From: Obelidium mucronatum
Taxonomy: Eukaryota > Chytridiomycota > Chytridiomycetes > Chytridiales > Chytriomycetaceae
Length of the DNA stretch: 64,000 nucleotides
Direction of reading: 5' to 3'
Assembly: GCA_025765595.1 (NCBI GenBank)
Contig: JAIVFH010000042.1
Location: 186,001-250,000 of the forward strand
Part shown: positions 53,423-64,000 of the stretch, piece after piece
How the letters are laid out: each line of letters begins with the position of its first letter
Numbering within the stretch: position 1 is the first letter of the stretch
The notes under the pieces: generated by a model
What the model saw: the letters and a program-made list of their open reading frames with translations, nothing else
What the model was told of the DNA's origin: nothing
Databases searched by the model: none
Program-made: the position numbers and the translations under genes

Positions 53423-53703
53423 TTTGATTTCATACATGTAGACGTTTGAATGCTTATCCCAACCCCCTCCCCACTTCCCTCCCATGTTTTTTTTGCCTCC
53501 TTGTTTTTTTGTTTGTTCGTACAAAATGCAGTTAGTTGTCCAACCTAAAGTAAAAAAGGAAATATATAGATACATTATTATTAAACCTGGAATGTTTGTT
53601 CGATAAAGTACAGAACTTTTATTGTAAAACCAAATTTTTTTGAAAAATTTCTTTTTCCACACCCAGAGATTATTTTTGGAAGTACAGATTCATATTTTCT
53701 GTT

Positions 53704-55410
53704 TCACATTAGCCCGATGGATGCCATATTTGAGCTATAAGAAGAAGAAAAAATAATGTAATATGTTAGCTAGATTTAATAAAACAAAAAATCAAAACTG
53801 GGGCGTTTCAACCTTAGTATAATCTCATTGACCATCGTTAGAATCTTTTTGATTTGTTTTGTGTCGGTAGCCCAAGTAAAATGTACATAAATCTTTTTCT
53901 CGGGGTTCTTGTTCAGAGTCAAGAATTGGCGCGCAAAAAATTCGGATCCCCGTTCATATGTATTTGGACCTGTTCAATTGAAACACCACGTGAAGTGAGG
54001 GGTGAGAAAACTTTGGTCGGTCCAAAAACATGAATTATAAAGATTGTGTTTGTGTCAAAAAAAATTTTGTTACCTTGAAACTCTGGAAAGTAGTTTGTTA
54101 TTAAGGCGGTTTCTAGTTTTGTTCGAAACAGATCAATTTTGTTCATGAACAGAATTATTGCTGTTGATTTGAACATTGGGTGATTACACATTGACTTGAA
54201 TACATTCAGGGATTCCGTCACTGAAAAAAAAGCAGCGTTAATTCGATATATTTAAGAATGTTTCTCTAGTGAGGGAAAACCACGCACTTCGATTCGCTGA
54301 ACTGTCTTCAAAACAAACTTGATCATATGAATTCATAGCTACTAAATAGATGATTGCGCGGACATCGTCGAAATACGGAGCCCATTTTTTCCTTTGACTT
54401 CGTTGGCCCCCGACATCAAAAACTCGGAATGTAACTCCTTGTACTTCAAATCTAGTTTCGGTGATGGACGTTGTCATCATACGCGCATTTAGAATATCTT
54501 GCTCCCCGGGCATATAGTCTGGATTACAGACTCGATCAATATCATTCATGAAACTAGGTAAAAAGCATTGGCAAGTTAACCTCCCAGAGAAAAAATAACA
54601 GAAGGAAAAAATAAAAACACATACTAGGCACAACAGTCGATTAATTGATATTCATTTGCTCGAGTATAGCAATACTGTATTCCCGGATCTTTCCAGATTG
54701 TTTTCGCTGCATCAATGATGTTTTGAGGCAGCATTTCTCCTTTTACAAAACCGAATCTGATATTGACTCCTCGAATCAGTGCTGCAGCTTCTGAAGTCGG
54801 CCCAACTTGACCCTGGTCAGGGTCTATTTTCGCGTATGCTTCCCTGGCTGCTATTGCGGCTGGATCGTTTTTCTTGACAAGTGGTTCGGTTGCGGAGGGA
54901 TCATTTGGATCATCAGGATTTGTTTGATCGGTTGTTGGTGATGATATGGGGGCCGTTTTAGGAATTTCTGACGGTTGCGTTCCTTCCCCCCCTTCATTGC
55001 TTTCAGGATCCACAGCAGATGTCGGAGGTGGTACGAAACCATACGGAATTTTAAGAGTATCCATGGCATGTATAAGTGACTTGGCGCACGTAATAATGTT
55101 CATGAAGATGGCTGATCTGAATCCAATATATTCGTCCTCCGTGAACACGACGCCATGTATTAGTCTCATTTGTTTTAGAATCGTTGATTTCCCAGTCTCT
55201 CCAGTTCCTTTCAAAATAAATAAATAAAGTTAGTATCCTGTTGATTGAGTTGTTTTATAACGCGTTTTTACCAAGTAATAGCAGTTTTGCTGTGTCCAGA
55301 TTCGCTTCCTCTTCTTTCTTGAGCTGTCTATCAATCTCTTTACTGTTGGCGACAACAGCTGCTGTTGCGACTATAGTTTCTTTGGATTCTCCAGAACAGG
55401 CGTTGCCCAT
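53704..55410 (-). CDS. heterotrimeric G-protein alpha subunit (paralogue 1)
   Basis: Six exons (55272-55410, 54625-55207, 54288-54553, 54074-54220, 53813-53969, 53704-53734), 440 residues. MGNACS start fits N-myristoylation and palmitoylation. P-loop GTGETGKST (canonical GAGESGKS), switch I LNARMMTTSITET with the conserved Arg and Thr, switch II DVGGQRSQRKKW, FMNKIDLF, and TWATDT for the usual TCATDT. Between KIPYGF and DPGIQYCY the helical domain has a ~90-residue Pro/Asp/Thr-rich insertion. Divergent head-to-head with the second copy. GTP-switch coupling a 7TM receptor to effectors; class not assignable to the common fungal groups by eye. Confidence 0.92.
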
Positions 55411-55940
55411 GGTTTTGGTTGGTTGATGATAGTTATCGACTGAAAATCGCGTAGGAGATTGACTGGAGTGTCGAATAAAGGTTCGGCCCTCCCAAAAAAG
55501 GATCGCGTCCACACTTTTTAGAAAGGAAGTTGGGCCTTGCGTCTTGAAAACACAAAAGATCGGCCTGATTTTTTTCCCAACTCCTCTGCCAGTCGAGCAA
55601 AGAAACAGGTTTCTATTGTTGAGGATTTGATTGACAAAAAAAAAATTCCAGTTCTAGTCTCTTATCGCAAGTGCCAGTTTTTTTTTGCATCTAGCTCCCA
55701 AGTTTTGCAAATCCCATTCTTCAAAACCAGATACGTTTTCTCGCGGGTCGGGCAGAGACACGGCTATTCTATATACGCGTCCCAAGTTTCTCGATCTACA
55801 ACAGTTTATTTACCCCACAGAATCTTTGAACAAAGGCCAAAAAAAAAGACCACGTTTCCCCCCCTTCCCCCTCCTCCTTTACTCCCACATACCCTCCCTC
55901 GGATCAGCTTTCCAAGATCAAAAGAAAAACCACGTAACTG
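55411..55940. promoter_or_regulatory. shared divergent promoter region of the two G-alpha genes
   Basis: 530 bp between the two start codons with no convincing gene. Near the plus-strand gene it is C/T-rich (CCCCCCTTCCCCCTCCTCC around 55857-55875). Sharing of the promoter is inferred from layout. Confidence 0.5.
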
Positions 55941-57509
55941 ATGGGAAACTGTGGATCGTCAGAGTCAGCAGCGGCAGTAGTCGCGAGCAACGAGATTGAC
56001 AAACAACTGAAACTCGAGCAAAAGAACATACAGCAAAACATCAAACTACTACTACTGGGGCCCGGAGAGACAGGAAAATCAACCGTCTTGAAACAATTTA
56101 AACTGATATACGGCGAGGGATATACCGCAAACGAGAAGCTGGCGTTCCGAACAACTATCCTCACCAATGTTATGACCTGCACGCTCTCCCTGATCAACGC
56201 GATGGACATGCTAAAGATCCCGTATGGATTTGACGTGGCGACAGTGGCTCTGCCGGCCGTGGAAGTCGACGATGACGATGACGACAACGCGCTTACGGAA
56301 GACGATAAAATCAGAGACGACCGCGGCTCTGCCGAAGAAGTTTTTGAAAACGAAAACGAATACGAACCTGATCAGGAAAAAAAAATATCCGATAGAATGG
56401 CGCTAATAGAAAGTGAGATACCTAAAATTGAAAATCCAATGGCGAAATATGCGGCCAAAATGTATAAACGGGCTGGTGGGCGAAGTAGGCAGACTGGGAC
56501 TGGGGTAGATGCAGCAAAAGTGGTAAAATCGTTTGACATGAGTTTTGGTATCTCACCTGGCGAAACGCTACCGGATGAAATCGTCGATGCTGTGGAGGTG
56601 GTTTGGAAAGACCCGGGTATTCAATACTGCTTTAGTCGGGCAAATGAATACCAGCTTGTTGATTGTTGTGGATAGTTGAGTATACTTGTCCCGATTTATA
56701 GTGCAACAGAAAACTGACGTTTTTGCGCCTGTACAGTTTTTTGAATCGAGCAAAAGAAGTCTGCAATCCAGAATATAACCCGACAGAACAAGATATCCTA
56801 AACACGCGTCAAATGACAACAACAGTATCGGAAACGAGAATCATGGTCGAAAAGAAAATTTTCCGTATCTTTGATGTGGGAGGCCAACGAGGGGAACGAA
56901 AAAAATGGGCTCCGTACTTTGACGACGTTGACGCCATTATTTATCTTGTTGCAATAAGTTCATATGATCAAGTGTGTCTAGAAGATAGTTCAACAAATCG
57001 AAGTGAGTTTCAAACCAAACACAACACCATTGGTACTAATCGACACGTAGTGGTTGAATCAATGAATCTATTTGACTCCATTTGTAATCATCCGCTGTTT
57101 AAAATGACGGAGATGATAGTGTTCATGAACAAAATCGATCTCTTCAAGGAAAAATTAGAAAAACAACCCATATCACAATACTTCCCAACATATCAAGGTG
57201 GGTCTAGCAATTTGAAGTTAAACGAACAACTCTCTTATGTTTCATTCTCAAAGGCCCGAATACATATGAGAGCTGCTCAGAATACTTTGCATCCCGATTC
57301 ATTGCATTGAATCTATTTCCAGAAAAAAGCATTTATTTACATTTTACTTGGGCGACTGACACGAAGCAGATAAAAGCCGTGTTGGCCATCGTTAATCACA
57401 GTATTTTAAGGTTTGACATAAAATCTCGCTTTATTCCCTCCCCATCACGAACTGATGGTTTCTTTTTCTTTCTTTTTTCAGAGGAAACTTGACAAAAGCC
57501 GGTCTATGA
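55941..57509 (+). CDS. heterotrimeric G-protein alpha subunit (paralogue 2)
   Basis: Five exons (55941-56674, 56737-57002, 57051-57197, 57254-57410, 57482-57509), 443 residues. MGNCGSS start (lipidation), P-loop GPGETGKST, switch I LNTRQMTTTVSET, switch II DVGGQRGERKKW, FMNKIDLF, TWATDT. The helical-domain insertion is ~110 residues and rich in Asp/Glu. All four introns are at the same codon positions and phases as in paralogue 1; only the intron inside the P-loop of paralogue 1 is missing here. Exons 2-4 have identical lengths (266, 147, 157 bp) in both genes. An inverted gene duplication is the simplest explanation. Confidence 0.92.
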
Positions 57510-57681
57510 ATAATAGTATTTGTTGTTTATTCAAGTCTTGTTAGTCTCATTTGGACTTTAGCAAACAAACTAATTTGAGTACGGATGGAATTTAAAGTGG
57601 TGCGGGGGGAGGATTTTTAGTTTTTAGCGCCCCTTTCTTTCTCTTTGAATCAAATAAATGGTTGATAACGGAGCCGTTGTT

Positions 57682-58663
57682 TCACTTTCCCATTCCCGAC
57701 CTTCCAGACGTTCCAGCTAATTCATTGGCACCACCCGTTCCATTGTTGACATCAGAAGGACCCAATTTCACAATATCGATTTTCATTGCAATCAAGCAAA
57801 ACCCTGTCCCAGCCAAACAAAAATCCTTCAACAGCCACGCGACATAATAAACACACACAACCCAATCCACCACCAAGTCCGGATCAATCATCATTGCAAT
57901 CGAAGACGCGCCAAATAGATTTAACGTGGCCATCGCGAATCCAGACGCCATCAACCCGTACCGAGCGATAATCTCCAATTTCTTTGACGTGTTGACACAC
58001 ATACCCATGTCATCATGCAGTCTCTTTTTGTACGCGATAAACGATGTCAAGAAAAAGTTGTCGAGGAGTATCACAGTGCTTCCGTTAATCATGTTTGTTG
58101 CGAAAAATATGTTGAGGGCCATTCTGTTTCCTACAATGACAGGGTTCCCGATTGCAGAGAGGGTAACGAGAGGTAGAATGCTTGTTATTGGACAGAGGTA
58201 GAGGAGGGTTTTGTAGAAACTGAACATGCATGGAGTGGCCATTGCCCGGAGGAGGTCGGCGGAGCGGATCCAGCTGAAATAGACAAAACTGACTTCCCAT
58301 ATTGATAGAAATACTTGTGAAGCTATTATTGATTTTTAATGCTTGGTCCTTCTCATCATAAGCGTCCTTACTAAACCCAGCCATTGGAGCCCTTTCCCTT
58401 GATTTATTATAAAAACTCTGGAAGATTCCAAAGCCTGTAAATGATATACAGATCAGGATCAACAGGGAGTTAATTGGCGCAAAAATGGTTGCCAGCTTCC
58501 AGGATTGTTTACGCGTTGACAAGTCATTCAGGATGATGTAAAAGACTAGAAACGGTGTTGCGGAAAATAAGATAGCCAGTGCTGTAGGAGAGTGGCAGGA
58601 AATTTGGTACAGGGCTTCATTGACGCGTGCAATTGTGGAATTGGCTCCCATTGTTGAAGTCAT
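57682..58663 (-). CDS. seven-transmembrane protein, candidate orphan receptor
   Basis: Two exons (58372-58663 and 57682-58322; a 49-bp GTAAGG..TAATAG intron), 310 residues. Seven hydrophobic segments: TALAILFSATPFLVFYIIL, APINSLLILICISFTGFGIF, VFLSIWEVSFVYFSWI, LLYLCPITSILPLVTLSAIG, ALNIFFATNMINGSTVILL, GFAMATLNLFGASSIAMM and WVVCVYYVAWLLKDFCLAG. A short N terminus has a glycosylation sequon (NST); the tail is Gly/Ser-rich. No family motif recognised. It lies tail-to-tail (172 bp) with a G-alpha gene, which makes a receptor role worth testing but does not prove it. Confidence 0.65.
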
Positions 58664-58901
58664 TGTTGGCTATTTTTTTAAAGTATAGAATAGACCAATC
58701 CCACACTGCCAAGCACAACCGTTATCGGCTTCAAATTCGGAATGTCAATAGGTGCATGGATCGGATGCGTTGTCGCTGCGGCTAAGTTTCCCCTACCTCA
58801 ATAGTCATAGTTTCTTCAAATTTGATTAAATTGGCTGTCGATAAAACCACCACCAGACTTCCCCGAGCTGAGGGCAGCTGAACAATCTTCAAGGAAGCCA
58901 T

Positions 58902-59472
58902 GGCGGCCGTGGGCTTCCAGCCCGACCAGGCGCCAAACAACGACCCCGCGCCGCAAGAAAAAGTCAAGAAAGACTTGGACAGTGGAGGCAGTTACCACGT
59001 AGATATAAATGAATGAACCAAAACATAATTCTGACTCCTGCATTTAATTTTCTTGACCGTTGTAGGCATAAAAATCCGCAAATTTTCGTAAATGCTGCTT
59101 CCAACATTATCTCTTCGATTCGAGTATAATTGCGATTCGTCTTTGGAACAGTGTTGATGCGGATCATCAAGAATGCTGCTTACTCCAACACCCACTTGAT
59201 CAAACTGAATGAGTTATTCAACTATATCAAGGATGTTTCGAGAATTGTAAATGCGCCGGTACGTTTCTTCGCGGAGTAGCAACAACCGCCAACAAGCGCT
59301 GGGCGTCTTCAGGGCAGTCGGCCCAGCCTGGAAAAAGAGGGCCCATGTCTTGTCCTAGTGCTCACCAATGACGAGTCTTCGACAACGGCAAGTTTGACGC
59401 TTGATTCTCGCCAGGTCGCTGGTCGCATTCTACTGGTCGACAGGTTCTGGAAAAGTTCAAAAGAACTGTGAA
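58902..59472 (+). CDS. small hypothetical protein, exon structure uncertain
   Basis: Not recognised. ATG at 58902 (MAAVGFQPDQAPNNDPAPQ...) opens a charged exon ending near 58990. Later coding-like stretches are NAAYSNTHLIKLNELFNYIKDVSRIVNAP (59170-59259, ending at a GTACGT donor) and, after an acceptor near 59313, SLEKEGPCLVLVLTNDES...GRILLVDRFWKSSKEL to a TGA at 59470-59472. The last two join in phase; the link to the first exon is unresolved. It lies 58 bp before the next gene. Confidence 0.35.
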
Positions 59473-59530
59473 AGAAATCAACCCTTGGTTATTGACTGAC
59501 TGGCCATAGAATTTGTTTTTTAGCTTAACA

Positions 59531-60265
59531 ATGACCAGCGAAGGCAAACGCCACCATCCAGCAATAGTCCCCGTTTCGGTTGATTCTTCAGCCATGATCT
59601 CCACATGTCGACCCCTCCCAGAAGACATTGCAACTTTGAGCGAAGATGACACTGGCTGTCAGTTTTGCGGCGTGTCGTACCTGCTACTGTCAAAATACGA
59701 CAAGATTGTCCAACATGTTTCGAGGCTGGAAAAAGAACTGGAGACTCTCAAAGTTTTGTGATTGCTTAGGATTATTCTGGACCAGTAATTTGACCGATTT
59801 GTTTTGTTGGATTCTAGACGTATGCTGTTGATCACCCAATCTTGTTGTCAAAGATGGCACAGCTGGAAGCGACACATCAACACACTTTGGATCACTCAAA
59901 TGAGCTGGAAATAGAGTTATCACAAGTGAAAGAGGACGCAGGGAAAGCCATTCGTGCTCAACATGAACTACAACTACGATATACACGTCTTACTCACGAC
60001 TATGTAACGATTGTGCATTTAAAAAGCTCACACAAAAGAATATTTTCTCAAATACACGTGTACTACAATATAACCCCCAGGAAACAATGTCTCAGCGAAA
60101 TAAATGGATGGACGATAGCTTGAAATCACAAATCAGATCCTTGGTTGGTTCCTTGAGTTACTCCCGAGATCAAATATCATTCTTGGGACAGGAAATTGAT
60201 GCAATGAAATCGGAATACAAAAACGCGTGAGCAAGCCGTTTCTTTCTTTTTTTTTCCTTTTCTTT

Positions 60266-60304
<39 letters not shown>

Positions 60305-60582
60305 CTTGTTCAATGAAACACCTCCTTCAAGATCGCAAAAACTCATGGACTCTCTCACCCTTGATGTCGAAGAGCAAATGTATACCAAACTACGAAAGAT
60401 CATTGAACACGAATCTGGAATACGTGTTTCTAGTGCCAATGCGCGAACGAATGACGTGATATCTTCTCTGAAGGAACAAATAAGTGATTTGAAAGCCGAT
60501 CAAGAAGAGTCGTATGTATCATTGTGATTTCCACAAGTGTCCTTTTCATTATTATTGAAATGAGGTATCTCACCTAAAACAC

Positions 60583-60617
<35 letters not shown>

Positions 60618-62319
60618 CACACATGTAATATAGAGACAAAAGATATGAGCAATTACTCCAAGAAATGAATAGCACAACAGAGCAATATGAGGAATACCTG
60701 AGATCCAACAAGAGTAGGCGTTTTTTTTTTTGGATAATGTTGTTAAAGTAATATCGCCTGAAAAATAAATTGTTAGACATATCGTCTGAACAGTACGAAG
60801 CGCTTGATAAAGAAATATGTTCACTAAATGCTCAAATCAAGGTGCGTGTGTGCGTGTTTTATTTTAAACAAAACGTCCCCAGTGTCGCATAAAACAAAAA
60901 AAAAACCAACTACCGGATTTAAAAATCAAACACCTTTTTTCAGGAGCTGGAATCCTCGAATTGTTCATTGTTGGCAATCAAAAGAGACATTGAAGACTCA
61001 TTACAAGCGGAAAAAGCTGAAAATTCGAAATCGATAGGGATTTTGAAGTGCGCTCTTCAGGAAAGAGATGTATGTACACAATATTACACGTCAAGTCAAA
61101 TTGATTGTATGCTGAAACTACCGGAAATCCCGTCCAGTCGAAAATTCATTCAATGACACAACAGTTTGAAGCCGAGAGAAAGCAATTTGAAAGTGGAGGA
61201 AGCTCTGCAGTTTCAAATGCCAATAAGGCATTGGCACAAAAAGATGTGTGTGTGTTTGACGTTGTTGTATTTTTTTGCTGTTTGAGTAATCACTTATTCT
61301 AATCACATCCACCCACAGATTGAAATATACAAGTTGCAAACTTCTGTAAATGAACTTAAGGCGGCAATGGCGAAAATGCGGGAAGAACGTATCCAAACAA
61401 TTGAAGCGCACCAAAGTCGTATCAAACAGCTTCAAGATAAACACCAAGAAACGCTCAGCGAAGCCCTTTCAAAAGCATCCAAAAATTCAAAAGATCTGGT
61501 AAATGCAACCTTATTGAGATTCTATTATTTTAACGCTGCAGGCACATAGAACAAGGACCAAATTGCTGAATTACAAGCTGTATTCGATGCTGAAAAAATT
61601 GAGCTACTGACTGTCCAAAAAGCAAACTTCCACAAGGTAAAAATCACTGTATGGTTATTGTTTTTATCTATCGTTGAGCTTACAATTCGAGTTGTTCTTT
61701 TCTTGAAGCAACTTGTTGAAGTGCAAAAAACCTTGCAATCTCAAATCGATGCCGCTCGACTTTCTCGAGACCAAAGCCTTCTGGACTATAAAAAGAAGCT
61801 ATCTGCACAGGAGGATGATTTCAAAAGCCGCTCTGAAAAACTCAAAAGCGAAAATGATCAACTGAAGGTGTGTGGTATTTACAATTAGAGCACAGGTATT
61901 AACACTAGCCCCTTACATAGACGAGGTTACTAGCTCTTGAGCTAAAAGCGTCAACTCCTTCTCCAACAGCGATAGATCCAGAACTGCAGAATCGCATCAA
62001 AAGGCTAGAGACTGAGATTTCAAAAAAAGATGCCGAAATAGGATTCCTCAAAGAAACAGTGAAAATTGAATGTGAGGAAAGAATGGAGTTACTTGCCACT
62101 GTGGATTCTTTACAGCGAGGATTCACTGGTGGTGTAAATTCGCCACAACAAACACAAGTGAACACAAGCCAAACACAGTTAGACGCCGCGCTTCCAGCAG
62201 TAGCAGCGCCACCACAAGAAAAAGGAACCACACAATACCAAAAACTCATGGCGATGGCGTCCAAAAAGAAGGAACAAAACCTCAAAAATGCCGCCAAAAA
62301 GAATAGTATTTCGCAATAA
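59531..62319 (+). CDS. long coiled-coil protein with N-terminal CxxCG motif (LEKR1-like?)
   Basis: Twelve exons (59531-59752, 59818-60003, 60081-60226, 60332-60511, 60634-60713, 60777-60841, 60944-61069, 61138-61245, 61319-61498, 61550-61636, 61709-61867, 61921-62319), all in phase, 645 residues. The N terminus carries CQFCGVSYLLLSKYDKIV, reminiscent of the start of LEKR1, a coiled-coil protein of ciliated organisms; the rest is almost continuous coiled coil (LEKELETLK, KLQTSVNELKAAMAKMREER, IKRLETEISKKDAEI) with a Gln/Thr/Ala-rich linker near the end. If the likeness holds, a flagellar or basal-body role is possible. Its stop is 6 bp from the stop of the convergent helicase. Confidence 0.6.
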
Positions 62320-62325
62320 AGGTTA

Positions 62326-63976
62326 TCAAAAATACAATGATGCCGCAAAAACAATATCTCTACGGATCGACTCCGCAGCCTCTTCCATCTTACGATGAAG
62401 GTTAGAATCTCCAATAATTCTTGAAGCACCGCGCACTTCTCTGCAAGTTTCATCCAATCGAACAATGCAACGCACAATTGAGCCTTCCAATACATCTGTA
62501 AGTTCCGTGATTTCCTTGAAACTCATTCCACGAGCCCATTCATAAACAACTTCAACAAGACCAAACTTCAGGCCAGCAACAGCATCTTCTGGGCCTCCGA
62601 CATCCAATCCACACATTTTCTGAACTTCATGGACCTTGATGGCAATTTTCTTGATTTCTTCGATTCCCTTTGGACAGAACGCAACAATGTAAGTCCGGGG
62701 TGTACTATTTGAACACAACAACAAAAAACAACTCAACTCGATCAAGACGCGCTGTTAAAACCGGCGTATTCTGGCTTTTCTCCTGGAAAACAAAGCAAGA
62801 CAAGAGAGCAACAATCTCTGCGGGTTCATAATCCGCCAAAAAGTTTTCCAAAATCAATTCAGTAAGAATCAATTCATCTGCTGTGTTGATTTCACAAGCA
62901 ACTCGTCCCTTGATTTGAACTGTAGAATTCTCGTCAATAAACTGAAGGACTTTTAGGACTTCAATTCTTTGGTGATAATCAGGCAGAAGTTCCAGATTCT
63001 GATCCGAAATGTTATGCGCGAGTTCTGCGAGTTGGACCTCTAGCTGCCGCTCATTATGAATCATTCCGTACTTTTGGCAAATAAACCATTAATGCATGTA
63101 TCGCAAAACAATGATCACAGGAAAACTCACATGCTCAACCAGATCGGGGCACTTCGAGCACTGGAACAAAGACAGTTTCGACAGTAACGAATTCTTCTCC
63201 TTCTCTTTTTCTTGGAATTCCAGTTCTCTAATTTTTGACCAGTCGTTTTCGGGTATTGTACCTTTTGAGGGGAAAAATATTGTCAGGATTCCTGTCAGCA
63301 TTCTTCGTTTTTTTTTTTTTTTTTTTTTTCAAGCAACAACTATAGTACCTTGCTCAATCATCTCTTCAGCTAAACGCACGAGTGCTTGTCCCACCCTCGA
63401 AATCTCCGATGAAGTACGCGAATCAAGAATTGCATCTTGATCGATTTTAAGAACATGTTTGGTAATCACAGACATATCTGTGTATGGAATGGCGATGATT
63501 TCAAACGACTGTCGAGACGCCACAGGAAGACTGACTCTTGTAACAGGCATTGGGGACAAGTCTTGAAGAAAAGATATAAGCGTAAAAATAACCCGGTCTA
63601 TAGAATTAATATAAAAAAACCCACCAACTCCAGCGTATGGATTCAAACCATCTCCCATTCTCTCAACAACAGCCAATACAATAAAGGCGCGACCATCTGA
63701 AGTGGCTTCTCGCCTCGTTGTTTCATTACTTGCACTGGATGGCGGTACAACCCCAGGTTTCAACACAACACCAACGATATTTCTGAAAAATCCACTGTTG
63801 ACAACAATAACACGTCCAGGTGTCACTACTTTTGATCCCATAGGGCTGCGCATGATTTTTTCACGCAATTGATGGCCAAGGAGGACAACTTTCGAAGACG
63901 CGTCATAAAAGGGCCCAATATCTGGTGCGCAAATAGAACAAGAGAGTTTTTGAAGATTGGAGAGCGCTTTTGCACT
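62326..63976 (-). CDS. SKI2: SKI2-type RNA helicase, C-terminal part
   Basis: Partial; continues beyond the right edge. Visible exons 63625-63976, 63349-63561, 63131-63261, 62738-63070, 62326-62667, 456 residues. Marks of the Ski2/SKIV2L C-terminal region: TPGRVIVV, DWSKIRELEFQEKEKEKNSLLSKLSLFQCSKCPDLVEHYGMIHNE, LLPDYHQRIEVLKVL, VQIKGRVACEINTADELILTELILENFLADYEPAEIVALLS (DSHCT), and EWARGMSFKEITELTDVLEGSIVRCIVRLDE. DYHQR..VL and QCSKCPD favour SKI2 over its nuclear paralogue MTR4. With SKI3 and SKI8 it feeds mRNA to the cytoplasmic exosome. The helicase core is outside the window. Confidence 0.87.
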
Positions 63977-64000
63977 CTACACATATGAAGAGAAATGAAA

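Overview
The window is eukaryotic nuclear DNA. Almost every gene is split by short GT..AG introns, mostly 50-110 bp, and spacing between genes is small. The gene set suggests a fungus or close relative: ATG5, a SKI2-type helicase, a Sec2/Rabin-type Rab exchange factor, a DH-PH-FYVE RhoGEF and an anoctamin. Plant-style leucine-rich repeats and two unusual G-alpha genes point to an early-diverging, zoospore-forming (chytrid-like) fungus. That placement is an inference; no marker here settles it.

Region by region. 1-9.4 kb: a secreted-type LRR/beta-propeller protein (minus strand, runs off the left edge), a Sec2/Rabin8-like Rab GEF, and an unrecognised membrane-anchored coiled-coil protein with a 360-bp internal tandem duplication. 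9.9-12.9 kb: about 17 copies of a 173/175-bp satellite. 13-35.7 kb: a ~1.5-kb segment is duplicated in tandem. Each copy carries a pseudogene of the 3' end of the coiled-coil gene. The second copy is interrupted by 19.7 kb of nested transposons: a degenerate Ty1/copia element (A, 333-bp LTRs, target duplication GCGTA) that itself received copia element C (264-bp LTRs, GTTTC, one intact 1366-codon gag-pol), copia element B (242-bp LTRs, TTTGG, RRM-bearing Gag, broken pol) and a Harbinger-like DNA transposon D (TIRs, target duplication ATT). The first copy of the duplication keeps the empty target site of element A. Without the three guests, A would be about 6.9 kb.

35.7-64 kb: dense genes. In order: a PC-esterase/NXPE-like GDS-motif protein, ATG5, a nitrilase, an unknown transmembrane Cys-rich protein, an EXD2 C-terminal-like protein, an FGD-like RhoGEF, an anoctamin whose gene holds a hairpin-motif tandem array, two divergently transcribed G-alpha genes, a seven-transmembrane protein, a small unknown gene, a long coiled-coil protein and the C-terminal part of a SKI2 helicase.

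The most interesting signals are the cluster of a divergent G-alpha pair with a 7TM protein, the RRM inside a copia Gag together with altered catalytic residues in the same element, the fully reconstructable nesting order, and a GCC-GAA-GGC hairpin motif present as single copies and as an array.
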